A stretch of DNA of 64,000 nucleotides, taken from Viola odorata. Its lineage: Eukaryota; Streptophyta; Magnoliopsida; Malpighiales; Violaceae. Location: assembly GCA_963691705.1 (NCBI GenBank), contig OY829545.1, positions 15,389,569 through 15,453,568 of the forward strand, in the 5' to 3' direction. Positions within the stretch are counted from its first letter, which is position 1. The number at the start of each line of letters is the position of its first letter. The position numbers were made by a program, and so were the translations under genes. Shown here piece after piece: positions 23,554 to 35,611 of this stretch. A model generated the notes under the pieces. It searched no databases and had not been told where the DNA came from. It was given only the letters and a program-made list of their open reading frames with translations.

Positions 23554-25080
23554 AACTAGTGAATAAAAGATGAGAAATGAATTCTAGAAAGGCTTGTTAA
23601 TTACAGCGCCTATGTATCGCAGATATATATACTGTATATAATATGTATGATGAAAATATCTTGACAATTTACACAAGATAAATGTACAAAATAATCATGA
23701 CCACAAAATTAGATAGAACTCCTGAAGTTATGTCGTTGCTGTGGTGGTGTGGTATTGTTCAACAATATAAATACACAAGTTTCCAAACTGATTAATTGTA
23801 ACAGTAATTACAGTATTGTTAAATTAATCAAGATCAAAACTATGAAAACACATATAGACGTCGCCCGCTCCGACTAGACACCGCAACCCGCTAAACAATG
23901 GCTAGAGACAAAACTTGTAAGGAAAACAAACAAGCGTTTTGTGGCTGGTTTTGCATGCTATCCCTTGGACGTGTTTGTTGGCAATCAAACAGTCACCCCA
24001 ACGGCGAATTAAAATATTTTGCTCATGTATATGAGAATATATTTTGATTGGTTAGTATACGCTGATACGGTAATAATAATTAATAATATTACCAAATTTA
24101 AATAAAATAAATATTTTGCTCAACTTGAAATGATTTTTCAAAAAAAATATTTATATTAGTTGACAATTAATGTAGAAAAGTATATAATTAAAAGAAATTG
24201 AAAAATGATTTTAAACCAATACTTATATTATCATAGGACCTACCATATTTATTACACATTTTCTCAAGTTTTCATAATTTTTGTAAATTTTTTTAATCAC
24301 TGAAAAGGTTATAAAAGAGAAAAAAAATTGAAAATATTTTTTAACGAATGCTTTACATTTTCCTAAGTCATACCCTATTTGTTACTACATTTGTTCTCCG
24401 GTGTTTATAACTTTTGCATTTTTTAACTATTAGAAATACAATTTTAGAAAATTATAAAGTTGATGTTGCAAATTTTTAAATGTGTATAGGAATGGAATGA
24501 AAGATTTTGAAAACTATAGAATTTTGTATGTTCGATCCTTAATTAACCTATAATTTATGGCCTATTTCAAATCTATCCCCACAATATGCATAATCTACCA
24601 ATTTTGTCCCTAAACTAACCTTTTTTTATCAAACAAGTCCTCCAGCTATCATTAGGTAGGTTATCAAGACTACCCTTCTATATCCACTATTTAACATATG
24701 TTTTGTTTTTGTTTTTATTTTTATTTTTTAAGGTTTTACTTTGGTTTAGTTTGACACCCGCCAACTCCCATGTGCAGGATGTGCACGTACGTGACAATGC
24801 CATGACACGGCGAGGGCATTAATAGTGGATGGAATGGAAGGATAGTTCTATTTCCATAAGGTCTGCTTTCTTTTTTGAACCGCTTTCGGTTTTTTGTTCG
24901 CCCTTATCCACAAACTGATCGAATCATATATTGATTCCATTAGGTTTTGAGTATATTTTAATACAGATTCTCGATAAAGGAGAGGGAAAAAACTTTGAAT
25001 CATAGATTTCATCTGTGATTCTGATTGGTATGTATTGTTTTCAAAATTAGATCGGGAGTTGAATTGGATACGAAGAAATC
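23554..25080. other. AT-rich intergenic spacer
   Basis: No gene recognised. The stretch is strongly AT-rich with short poly-A/T runs. A single AAAATATCT (evening-element sequence) at 23653-23661 has no nearby intact gene and is probably chance. About 24540-24850 looks like degraded MITE-type repeat, but no clear inverted partner was found. Confidence 0.4.
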
Positions 25081-25089
25081 GAAAGAAAA

Positions 25090-27490
25090 TGATGACACTG
25101 AATCATGTTATATTTTATTGAATAGGTCATAACCAATATATACACAAGTATCATAATCATGATCTCACAATCAATGCTTACTATTATAATCCTCAAGTTG
25201 GAGCATGTAACTTGGAAATGCTCAACTTGCTCGACAATTGATGAAACCGATCATGCCCAAGAGCTTTAGTGAAAATGTCAGCTAATTTATGGAGTGAAGA
25301 AATCGCTTTAGGAACTACAACGCGTGATTGAATATGCTGACGAAGGAAATGACAATTGATCTCAACATGTTTTGTTGGCTCATGAAAAAACGGATTTGAG
25401 ACTGTAAAGCACCTTGATTGTCACAAAACAAAGGTGTAGGGAAAGTGGAACTAACTTGGAGATCTTGTAAAAGTCAATGTAGCCATATAATTTCACTGGT
25501 AGTGGTACCATAGCTCGATACTCCGACGGAAGAGCGTGATATCGCTGTCTGCTTCTTATAACGCCATGAAATCGGTGATGATCCAAGAAACATGATATAA
25601 CCAGTGGTTGACTTGCGTGGTGTTGCATCGAAATAAAGCTTGTAGTGATGATGAATTATCTGAAGGGAAGAAGATACCTTGCCCTAAAGTTCCTTTAAGA
25701 TAACATAGTACACGATCAGCCGCATAAAGATGTGGTTGTCTAGACACATGCATGAATTGACTAAGTATGTGAACTGCGTACCTAATATCAGGATGAGTGA
25801 TGGTGACGTAAAGAAGTCTTCCTACCAGCCGATGATATTCACTAAAATTTGAACAAACTTCTCCAGAATCAAGAGCCAACTTGTGTTGTTTATCCATAGG
25901 AAAGGAAGCAGGCTTACATCATGTTAAGCCACTGTCTGTTAGGATGTCTAAAGCATACTTGCGCTAACTTAACATAAAACTTGTTGGCGACCGAGCCACT
26001 TCAAGACAGAAAATATTTAAGGTTCTCGCGATCCTTGATTTGAAATTTCGTATCCAAGTAACTCTTCAGTTTACAAATATGATCATGATCAGTGTCTGTG
26101 ATGATCACGTCATATGCATAGATGAGAACGGAAATAAAAGATTCTCCACTAAAGTATGTAAATAAAGACTGATTTGCTACAGACTATGAGTAACCGATAG
26201 CAAGAAGGGAAGTGGTGAATTTCCGATACCAATTGCGGGAAGCTTGGCGCAGGTCATGTAGAGACTTTTGTAATCGGCAAACACGAGTCTCCCTTGTTTG
26301 GAAAAGCCTTGAGGAATCTCCATATAAAATTTCTCCTCTACATCACAATGCAAAAATGCATTGTTCACATTTAAGCAACCGCTAACAGCAACGCACTGTG
26401 ACAAGTTTGGCAACAGGCGTAAACGTCTCATGAAAATCCACTCCTTCAATTTGTGTGTATCCTTTAGCCACCAATGGCGCCTTGTATCGTTCAATGCTCC
26501 CATCGAATCAATATTTGATTTTGTAAACTCATTTTGAATCAATTGGTTGTTTCCTAGGAGGAAGTGGCTCCAAGGACCCATATCACAGTGAAGTAACTCA
26601 AAAGCATGCGTGGTTTTATTTATACTCGCTGAAAATGACGTTCTTATCTACTTCGCTCTATGACAAGCATCAAAAACCAAAGTCTTACCACAACCAGAAA
26701 AAGTTGACAAGTTTGGAACCAAAGGAAGACGATTAACAGGAACGTGCCTTAAGTGTTGATGCCATAAGCTCGCTTTGCTCAAAGAACTTGCCACCAATGC
26801 CTTCCCCTTTTTCAACAGCTCAAAGTAGTAAAGACAGTTTCGCTCTCTACCGCTCCAATCTGTGTCCTCGAGTGCAAATCTTGTATAACAAAGAAATCAA
26901 CCCAGAATATGAACAAGCAATTCAAATCACACGCCAGCTTACTAACGGACAATAAATTCAAGCAGAAATCAGAAACACCAAGAACTCGTTCAAGAATTCG
27001 TCTAATTCCGAGTGCAATGCGACCCAAGGCATGGACTGACACTGTATTGCCATTTGGAACCTCAACTGGTGGGATGTTAGTATGATTGACCACGTCTCAG
27101 TGGTGTTGTGGGTTATGTGATGTGAGGCTCCCGTGTCAACAACTCACTCATCATGTGCTTTACCAGAAAGGTTTGCGACAGCTGCATTTGTGGAAGGTTG
27201 CTCAAATAAGATGTCCTGTCCATTTAGGAAGGTCATCCACTGCTAGCGTTGTGCAACTATCAAGTTTGTAGAAATCAAGCGTGAATGATCAGAGGGACAA
27301 AGATGGTGTGGAGAGCTGGTGTTGATCGCCTTTCTTTAGCAAGTGCCATCATCTCCAATACCTTTCCCGTTGTTAAGATCGCCTGCCATGTCGAAAATAA
27401 AATCACTAGGTTAAAATAACCTGCTCCGCTACAACAAAATGTACGCAAGTATCACAATCATGATCTCATGATCTATGCCTACTATTGCGG
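25090..27490 (-). mobile_element. Degenerate Ty1/copia retrotransposon, internally deleted
   Basis: Reading the minus strand from 27490 there is: an LTR-like stretch; a primer-binding-site-like GTAGCGGAGCAGGTTA at about 27432-27417; a Met start at about 27389; a protease-side piece (27093-26812, ending in FCLNLLSVSKL); a pre-integrase piece (SGCGKTLVFDACHRAK, about 26700-26645) and an integrase start (FELLHCDMGPW, about 26610-26570). It then jumps directly to reverse transcriptase (NVNNAFLHCDVEEKFYMEIP, about 26390-26300) and the RT/RNase H connection (LVGRLLYVTITHPDIRYAV, about 25840-25780). Most of integrase is therefore deleted, and several stops and frameshifts break the rest. A 45-48 bp direct repeat at 25141-25188 and 27442-27486 is the remaining LTR similarity. 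It is dead. Confidence 0.8.
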
Positions 27491-27619
27491 TGATACTTAA
27501 TTACATTGATTATAATCGTATAATATTTACTGAGTAAGGTACACAATAGGAAATAAAAGATCTTCTAATATGAGAAGAAAAAAGTTCTAAGCTTTGAAGT
27601 TACAAAAAATCAAATTGAT

Positions 27620-28565
27620 TAGTCATGATGTTAGAATTAACTCTAATGCTTAGTATGGAATGAGGGAAAGGAAAGGAATGGAATGAAATTTAGTTAAAAT
27701 TCTTCTTTATGAGAATAAAAATGAGTAGTGGAAAAGGAGAGAAAGGAGTGGAAAGGAAGGGAAATTTTAAAGCTTAATTTCCCTCCTAACTTAAAAAATA
27801 TTTTCTTTCATAACTGGAAATTTTAACTCATGTGTTCCTATTTTAACCTTTTAGATTCTATCTTTTTAATGTCGATGAATTAGATATAAAAGTAAATTCA
27901 CTAATCATTTTTCCTCTCTTTCTAAAATGGCACCCATATAAAGAAAATAAAAAGAATTATTTACATTCCTTTCCTTTCCCTATTAAATTTCCCTTGTTTT
28001 CCCTTACTACATTAGGTTCTTATACTAAGCATAAGTGATTGATAAGCATGGCACTAAAAAAAGTACGAGGAAAAAAATTGTTTGGCGATTTAGTTTGAAA
28101 AAAAGTAGATATATAATTCATTAGTTATTTTATGTGTTAATAAAGTATATTCATTTATTAAAAAAAACGTGGTTGATTGTCAAAATTGGAAGCTTTCAAA
28201 ATATTGACACCAGATGTGTTCTCCTATGAGATTTGGTAAGTAATTGTAAACGGTGCACACTAGTTGTAACGTCTAGAGCAACTGGCTAGCGGGAGGTCAT
28301 ATCCCTCAAAATTTCCTCAACTCACATGTACCTTTATCTTCCATAATAATTAATATTGACTGAGAAGAGATGAAGAGAAATTATTAGATATAACGAGAGT
28401 GTATATAATAATGAGTTTGTGTATCGAGATTTATGTTTAATTTATTTAAAAAAAATAAAAATGTGTTCATATTTACTAATTTGGCTAATTAAATGTGAGA
28501 GAGGGAATTCAATATTATATACATCATAATATCATGATATTGATTGTGGAAATAATATAATCACA
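27620..28565. repeat. Tandem duplication, copy A
   Basis: From TAGTCATGATG at 27620 to about 28565, this matches 29147-30858 in the same orientation over most of its length. One diagnostic block reads AATTGTAAACGGTGCA (28244 on), another ACCTTTATCTTCCATAAT (28331 on). Copy A carries an extra 387-bp insertion (27646-28032) that copy B lacks. No gene is evident in either copy. Confidence 0.8.
27646..28032. mobile_element. MITE-like insertion present only in copy A
   Basis: Ends are inverted: ATGCTTAGTAT at 27646 and ATACTAAGCAT at 28022-28032, with GGGAAAGGAAAGGAATG-type arms inside on both sides. Copy B of the surrounding duplication continues straight through the equivalent position (about 29166), giving an approximate empty site. 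The superfamily is not determined. Confidence 0.65.
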
Positions 28566-28569
28566 TTTA

Positions 28570-29146
28570 CCTCCAATAAAAACAACATTTTTTTTTGCGT
28601 GGAGACAAAATAAATCAAACAAACTCAGTAACACCACCACTTAGAAAATAATTGTTAAACTCCATTGCTAATAAAAAGTTTTACTTTTTTCACAAAATAT
28701 AGTCTAGTAATTATTTTAGGTGGTGATAGAGAGGTTCATGTTTTGAGTCTCGAGATCCAGTTGTAACAAAAAATAATAGTTTATTTCTTCAAATAAAATT
28801 ACACGTTTATCTATACATAAAATCAAAATAGGTGAAGTAAATTGTATTTTGTTTGTCTGTTTTTAATTCCTAAAAGTGATAATAATAATACATGATGTTT
28901 ATAAAAAAAAATAGATCAAACAAACTCAAAGTGACACCACCTGAATTTTTCATTGTTCACAATAGATTTTTCACAAATTTCTAGTCTCAACATTCACTAA
29001 AAAAAAGTACTTTTTTTTGTTTTTTTAGATAAAAAGTCACACGTTTGTTTTCAAAAATAAAATAGTTTTGAAGTAACGCTCGTCTGCTGCTAAGGCTGCA
29101 ACTTCAACTTGAATTTCCACCGTGTGTACTTATAAAGTTGGGAGTA
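28570..29146. repeat. Dispersed repeat block, second copy inside the DMR6-like intron
   Basis: This stretch matches about 40250-40830 in the same orientation. Shared landmarks are TAATTATTTTAGGTGGTGA, TTTGTTTGTCTGTTTTTAAT and CAACTTCAACTTGAATTTCC. It corresponds to the last two units of the degenerate array at 39.6-40.86 kb, one of them partly deleted here. No coding content. Confidence 0.75.
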
Positions 29147-30858
29147 TAGTCATGATGCTAGAATTAACATTAAGTGATTGATAATCATGACACTAAAAAA
29201 GTACGAGGGGGAAATTTGTTTGGCGATTTAGTCTGAAAAAGTTAGATATATAGTTTATTAGTTATTTTATTGGTACTAAATGTGTTAATAAAGTATCATG
29301 TTCAAACCATACCTTCATCTATACATATAAAAAAAAGCGTCGGTGAATGTCAAAATTGGAAGCTCTCAAAATATTGACACCATATGTGTTCTCCTATGGC
29401 ATTTGGCAAGTAATTGTAAACGGTGCAGACTAGTTGTAACGTCTAGAGCGACAGGCTGACGGGAGGTGGAATGATTTCACCTCCTTCAAAATTTATTCAG
29501 CTCACTTGTACGTAGGGTTGTTCATCGGTTAACCGAAACCGAAACCGAAATCTAAAGTTTCGAATTTCAGTTAACCGTACGCTCTGAAAGTGCTATCCGA
29601 AATCGAACCGAAATTTCTAGAAACTAAAATTCCGAAACCGAAATTATTTCGGTTCAGAAGTTCGAAAAAACAGAACTTCTAAAATTTTAAATCCCAATTC
29701 ACCTCACTACTAAATCAATTCAATCCTCAGTACTAAATCAATCCTCCCTGCCAAATCCAAATTAGAATCTTCTACTAATTAAATCCAATCTCTGCCCAAT
29801 TAAATCAAAAAATCAACTCTACCAAAAAATCAAAAAGCATCCTACCAAATTAAATCAAAAAACCATCTCTACTAAAAAATCAATCAAAACCATTCCTCTG
29901 CCAAACCCGAACCAAAAATCCATCAAACTCATCACCGCCGACTATTCCTCAACCACACACCCCAAATCGATCCATCACCGCCGGACAACCTCACCATCAG
30001 CCATCCTCCATCACACACCCAAACCAAACCCATCAAACCCCAAACCCAAAAAAAAAGAAAAAAAGAAAGAAAGGAAGAACAAAAGATAGAAAGAAGAAAA
30101 GCGCAGATTCTGAGAGGAGTGACCGGCGTTAGGAGGAGCTACGTGAACAAAGGGAAAGGGATGACTGGAAACACGACCCACTCCGGCATTAAGAGGCTGG
30201 GAATACGGGATTCGGAGAGGAGTGACTAGCGTTAGGAGGAGCGACTTGAGGAGCGGCGATCGCCGAGGGGAGAGAGAGAGATGGAGAAGAGGAGAATCTG
30301 TGAGTGAGCGGTTGAGGGAAGAAAGATCGAAAGAACGAGTGAGGATGAGGGTATAATGACATTTTAGTAAAAAAAAAATCTTATATAGTAGGTAAGCAAA
30401 AGTTCGGTTATTTCGATTAACCGAACTTTTGCTTACCAATATCTGAAACCGAACCGTATTAAAGTTCAGTTTCGGAAAAATCAAAACCGAACTTTTCGAA
30501 ACTGAAATTCCAAAACTGAACAAGCGAAATTCCGGTTTCAAAATTTCGGTTATTAAAAACCGATGAGCAGCCCTACTTGTACCTTTATCTTCCATAATCA
30601 TTTATATTGACTGAGCAGAGATGAGGAGAAATTATTATATACAATGAGAGTGTATATAATGAGTTTGTCTATTGAGATTTATATTTAATTTATTTTTTAA
30701 AAATAAAATGTGTTCATACTTGCCAGTTTAGTTCAGAAAATATGAGTGAAGGAATCCAATATTATATACATTATAACATCATATGGGTATCCAATTCTCA
30801 ATTTATTTATTTATATTTAACGAGATCCAATTCTTGATTGTGGGAATAGTATAATAAT
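29147..30858. repeat. Tandem duplication, copy B
   Basis: Second copy of the unit starting at 27620, separated from copy A by about 580 bp of dispersed repeat. It lacks the copy A MITE but has its own hAT-like insertion (29513-30575) between CTCACTTGTAC and CTTGTACCTTTATC. Copy A shows the uninterrupted version, CTCACATGTACCTTTATC. The two copies therefore date each other's insertions as post-duplication, or as losses by excision. Confidence 0.8.
29513..30575. mobile_element. Non-autonomous hAT-like element, 1063 bp
   Basis: Terminal inverted repeats are TAGGGTTGTTCATCGGTT at 29513 and, read inward from 30575, TAGGGCTGCTCATCGGTT. Flanks are CTTGTACG (29505-29512) and CTTGTACC (30576-30583): an 8-bp target duplication with one change, confirmed by the empty site in copy A. 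Subterminal zones are rich in ACCGAAA/TTTCGGT motifs. An internal palindrome lies near 30395-30440. The long minus-strand frame at 30011-30601 has no transposase motif and runs through a terminus, so it is chance. Confidence 0.85.
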
Positions 30859-31150
30859 TACCCGTCTAAATTATTCGCGAAAAGTAAAGACATTTTTTTT
30901 GCCTTATGAAATCACATTCTACCTCCCATGACCTTTTTTCAAACAATTACACCATTTCATAAAAATTTAGCCTGCAACTTAACGAGTATATGACTTGCTT
31001 GTGATCATTACTTGTAATTTTAAGTATTTATAATTTTAAACAAATACAATTCATAATAAAATAAAAAAAATCCTTCAATTTGTAAAATTTGAAAATTAGT
31101 TAATAATTTTAGCTTCATATTATCGGTTCATAAAAAATCATTAAAATATT

Positions 31151-31303
31151 ATAAACAGAAGTAATGGTCACATGAAAGTTTATAATTGTTAGTTTCACAA
31201 CCAAAATTTGAACAAAAAGAAATACTATAGACAGAAGTAATGGTCACATAAAAATTTATACTTGTTAGTTTCACAACCAAAATTCGAACAAAAAGATGTT
31301 GGT
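31151..31303. repeat. Local tandem duplication, two copies of about 76 bp
   Basis: Two adjacent copies start ATAAACAGAAGTAATGGTCA (31151) and ATAGACAGAAGTAATGGTCA (about 31226); each ends ACAAAAAGA. It lies just left of the mariner element and is not part of it. No coding content. Confidence 0.8.
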
Positions 31304-31340
31304 TGGCTAGACAGAAAAAAAACTCAGAGAAAGTAAAATA

Positions 31341-33587
31341 CTCCCTTTGTCCAAATTTAACTGACGTTTTTTGTCCAAAAACCGTGTTCTCATTTAATTG
31401 ACGTTCTTGACAATTGTGTCCACTTATTTTATATTTTGACAAAAATGCCCCTTAAACAACATGTCGTTTGCTGAATAAACAACATGTCACATAATGTCAA
31501 AAGAGGAAAACGAAAGTTAAAGTGAATTTGAGTTGGGCGGGTTTTCAAATGTTTGGTTTTCTTGAAAAACAGATAGTCAGTAGCCTTTGACACTCATTCT
31601 CTCCATCTTCTCCTTCTCTCTTCCTTAGCTTTCGTGCTTCTTTCTCCTAAAAAAAAATCAGAGCTTGATATGAAGATAGAGGGCATTTATTTGAAGATTC
31701 TCAACCTGATAGTTGTGTTCAATTTGATGATTCCGACAATATGTTTGTTGAGGATTCTTTTGCAGCCGACGATGATGAAATGGATATTGCACACTCTTTA
31801 CTCTACCGCAACCAATTCAACAATGGACTTTGCACACTCTTTACTCAGGAGTGATTGAATTGCTCTAAAGAATCCAAGGCCCAAGATGTTTAAATCAGGA
31901 GAGTTAGGAGGTTGACAAACTAGAGACACATTCAATCTATTTTCCTGAACTGCATACAAGTATTCAACATCATCAGTGTGAATATGGGTCTTGGCATTGT
32001 CTTGTTGAATAAAAATCTGATCCTTAATACTCTCCCTAGGCCACTTGTTGGTTATGGCCGATAATACTTTACCAATCATAAACTCTCTAATAACGTCTCT
32101 GGTTATGTTAGTGATGGGTTTAACCTCAACTGTACCACAAGGCCTATTTTGACTCGATCCAACAGCAACAATAAATTGAACTAGTGGGAAAACCCCAATC
32201 TTTCCATCAAAAGTACATAAGTCATTAGAGTCATACCTTGGTCTCGCAACAATAGCTAAGAACATTACTTTATGAATGAAATGAGAGCTTTTAATGGTTC
32301 TTACTAGATCAATCTCATCATGCATGAGGTAATACGTCTGTGATCTTTTGGTTAAATAGAACCACTTCTCATCAATATGCACAGTGTTGTCCATCCGATT
32401 GAATGTTGGATCATGTGGTAATGTTGTTGGGTCAAAACTTGAGAGACAATGATTGATTCTGGAAGTGTGATTGTCTGGTATCAATGAGGGTTTAATGGCA
32501 TTCGTGTGGCGCCTGATGACTCCTTCTTTCAATTTACCATACAGATATATTTTCAATACACCAAGGAAAAAAGCAAGAGATCTCAAGGTTGTCCTCTGTC
32601 TCAAAGGAATAGTTCACATCCTTTCCAAATCAAAATCAATTATTTTTCGACCACAATTTTTCACTTTACAATTAGCATGAACGTGGTTACCTAACTCCTT
32701 TGCACGTTTCCATATCCTCTGTAATGTTCAAATTCCCACTCCAAAAGAGACAACTACCTCCCTAGTTGCTCATTTCTTCAACATTTTTTTCCAGGAGCAT
32801 TTCATATGTAGCTAGTCGTTCAGCTATTGTTAGTTTTTTCCTATGCTCTAACCATACAAAACGTAAACATGGTTAGTCGAATGACAGAATGGTTTTGGAA
32901 AATAAAGACAATAACTTCAAATGGAATGAATTACTTCGTCGTAGTGCCTGGTTTAAGTCTGAAATCTCCATGGGTTGTTCAACTTCTTCATCGTAGACAA
33001 GTGGTTGATTTTGAATTTTTAGAAAATCTGAACCATTCGATGATAAATCGTCAAGCCCATGCTAGTTGATTGGAGAAGATTCAGGTTGGACTGACATTTG
33101 AAATGGAGGAGTGACTGGGAATTCATTGAGGTTAGGTAGTGAAGAAGCCATAGCAGACCCAATGGCAAGAGTTTGAGGAAGAGAGTTCGGTGGAATTTAA
33201 AATAAGAGGGAGATAATAAAATTTGAAATCCATACATAATTTCAAATAATTTCAGGAAATAGGGGAAGGAGGGAAACAATTTGAATTTGGGTTTTTGTCA
33301 AAATTTCATTCTAAAATTTGGGCCAAATTTTGAGCGGGTTAGGGCTAAGTGTTGATGAAAATTTTGGAACAGAAATAGAGAAGAGAGAAGATGCTGGGAG
33401 GAGAGAAAGAGAGGAGAAGAAGCTAAGTTAGGTTTGATTTTTAAAATCAAAACCACAGGCTTTTTTTCTGTTGCGTGGGGCCACAAATAGCTTTTTGATA
33501 GAAAATTGGGCTTGTACAGTAATGAATTGACTGATCTTAATATGTGTGATTCAAGGTCCAACGTCAGTTAAATTTGGACAAAGAGAG
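31341..33587 (-). mobile_element. Mariner-like (Tc1/mariner) transposon, 2247 bp
   Basis: The ends are CTCCCTTTGTCCAAATTTAA at 31341 and, inward from 33587, CTCTCTTTGTCCAAATTTAA. The inverted repeat runs about 28 bp with one mismatch. TA dinucleotides flank both sides (31339-31340, 33588-33589). The interior carries one minus-strand transposase of plant mariner type. The termini share the CTCCCT start and TA target of the Stowaway MITEs found elsewhere in the window. Confidence 0.95.
31798..33151 (-). pseudogene. Plant mariner transposase (DDD type), broken
   Basis: The C-terminal two thirds is one open frame (32604-31798) with three catalytic aspartates: VHIDEKWFY, FIQQDNAKTH and PPNSPDLNILGLGFF. 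The likely start is the Met at 33151 (MASSLPNLNEFPVTPPFQMS), typical of this family. Between 33080 and 32604 the helix-turn-helix region (RKKLTIAERLATYEMLLEK, LQRIWKRAKELGN) is recognisable only by changing frame several times, with stops in between. The extreme C-terminus is also cut short; LLSKECAKSIVELVAVE meets a stop beside a duplicated TTGCACACTCTTTACTC motif. It cannot be functional. Confidence 0.9.
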
Positions 33588-33589
33588 TA

Positions 33590-34408
33590 TAATTTTAGAA
33601 GGTAAGGAGAGAGGTCTGCTTTTTATGGATAATTCCTGGGGTTATGTACTATTTCCCCTTCTTAGTGTTGGCACTTTTAGATTATGTCATTCCATTTTAA
33701 TTAGTAGTACAAGGTTTACGTCAATCCATTTTTTCTTCCACTTTTTTTCATTTTGAATAAAAAACAGTAACGTGGGATGCTAGCTTTAATAATAAAAATA
33801 GAAAAAGGAAAACCGTACACATGGGTGGGATATGTTTTGTTTTTCTTTTTTGTATTTAACTCAAAGAGAAGAAAAAAACAAAGTTTGTGTTTAATTAGAC
33901 TTGTAAATCAATTAGGCCAATTATGGGAGAGACTAGTTTTAGCCGATTCGAATTTGAAATAATTAATATTTATTATGGTGATCTAATTATCGGATGGTTT
34001 TGACAAAAGAAACAAAAGGACCTAACAACTATAAGCGCTGAATTAATTAAGAAATGTAATTCCATTTAGGAATCATCTTATTAGTAGCTAGTAGTGTTAC
34101 CTATTCGACGAATTCAACATCACGTTTTTTTGGTACATATCAATTATATATATAACAATGTTGTCAATGGCCGTACAAGACCTTTGGTTAGGAATTGCCA
34201 ACACCACCTGCAGGGTCAAAAGATGGCTTATACTCGAATGGAAAGTTCTATATATGATGGAAATGTCAACAATTTGCGTAAGTCAAAGGTTAATAAAGTC
34301 AAAAAAATCCTCCATAAAGTTTAAAACAACTTACATAATGAACAAATTTCAAATTTTGAGTTAGACTCAAATACTCAACCTATACCTACAACACACACAT
34401 ATATTATA
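33590..34408. other. Intergenic spacer, AT-rich
   Basis: No gene, paired terminal repeats or RNA gene recognised. Small open frames here have no domain features. Confidence 0.4.
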
Positions 34409-34675
34409 CTCCCTCCTTCCCCAATTAAATGTCTTTCTCACATCCCAATATTCAGTAGGGAACGCATATCGAGGAGGTCAGATGAGGCACTATTTGACCC
34501 CAAAAAATTCCGTACTTTTTTTCGAACGTACGTTAATCCTTAACGTACTTCCGAGAAAAAATTCGGGGTAAAATTATCTCAAATAGTGACTGTTTCGGAA
34601 TCCGGCCGTCTTAAGGTACGTTCCGAAACAGTAAAAGCAAAACCTAAAACAACGTTTAATTGGGGAAGGAGGGAG
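34409..34675. mobile_element. Stowaway-type MITE, copy 1
   Basis: 267 bp between TA dinucleotides (34407-34408 and 34676-34677). It starts CTCCCTCCTTCCCCAATTAA and ends in its inverted copy. Internal inverted arms around ACGTACGTT and TTCCGAAACAG fold further. An (AT)n run follows directly. About 90% similar by eye to the copy at 35110. Confidence 0.9.
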
Positions 34676-35109
34676 TATATATATATATATATATATAAAG
34701 GTTTATATGATCTTCTAAATTCGTTAATTACTCGTTTATATTAATACCTTATTATATTTAAATGGGATGATTATGATTTTGTATATGTAAATGAGCAACA
34801 TGAATATTAATACTTGTTAATTATTACCCGAACTCGCATAATGTTTAGGACGAGGCAAATGACACCGTCAAATGTATCATCTTCAAAAGAAACAAAAAAG
34901 TACATTTATTACGTGGATTAGTCAAATAATTAATAAAAAATTGAGATTAATTGAAAATAAAAGTAAGAGAGCACCCGAAACCAGAAATCATTACTCTATA
35001 ATTTTTTAAACTAATTAATGAGGTCTATAAATGAGTATGAACAACAATATCTTCATTTTGATTCTTTTAATCTGTATTTCTATCTATAAAAAAAAGTAAG
35101 AATTAAATA

Positions 35110-35369
35110 CTCCCTCCTTCCCCAATTAAATGTCTTTCTCATATCCTAATATTCAGTAGGAAACACATATCGAGGAGGCCGGGTGGGGTACTATTTGACC
35201 CCAAAAAATTCCGTACTTTTTTTCAAACGTACGTTAATCCTTAACGTACTTCCGAGAAAAAATTCGGGGCAAAATTGTCTCAAATAGTGACTGTTCCAGC
35301 CGTCTTAAGGTACGTTCCGAAACAGTAAAAACAAAAGCTAAAACGACGTTTAATTGGGGAAGGAGGGAG
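35110..35369. mobile_element. Stowaway-type MITE, copy 2
   Basis: 260 bp between TA dinucleotides (35108-35109 and 35370-35371), in the same orientation as the 34409 copy and very similar throughout. It ends 242 bp upstream of the DMR6-like start codon, inside that gene's promoter. Confidence 0.9.
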
Positions 35370-35611
35370 TATGATATAAATTGCGAGTTGACACGAGTGG
35401 ATAAATATCTAAAGAGATGTGAATCCTCCGATTAATTTATTCCCATCATTAAAACGATCTCCTTCCATTTTTTCAATATATATACTAGATCACTACAATA
35501 TATTCTTTACTTACACATGCGTTACTACTTAGCTTAAAAGAAAGAAGAAGAAAAAAACTGTGTTGGTACATAGTACCCAGTATTAGCCACACCAACCAAT
35601 TTATTCTTGCA

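Noticed and set aside
23653..23661. Evening element AAAATATCT
   Set aside because: No intact gene starts nearby; a 9-mer like this is expected by chance in AT-rich DNA.
30011..30601. 196-aa minus-strand open frame
   Set aside because: It runs through the terminus of a hAT-like element and is made of its ACCGAAA/TTTCGGT repeats; no transposase or other domain.
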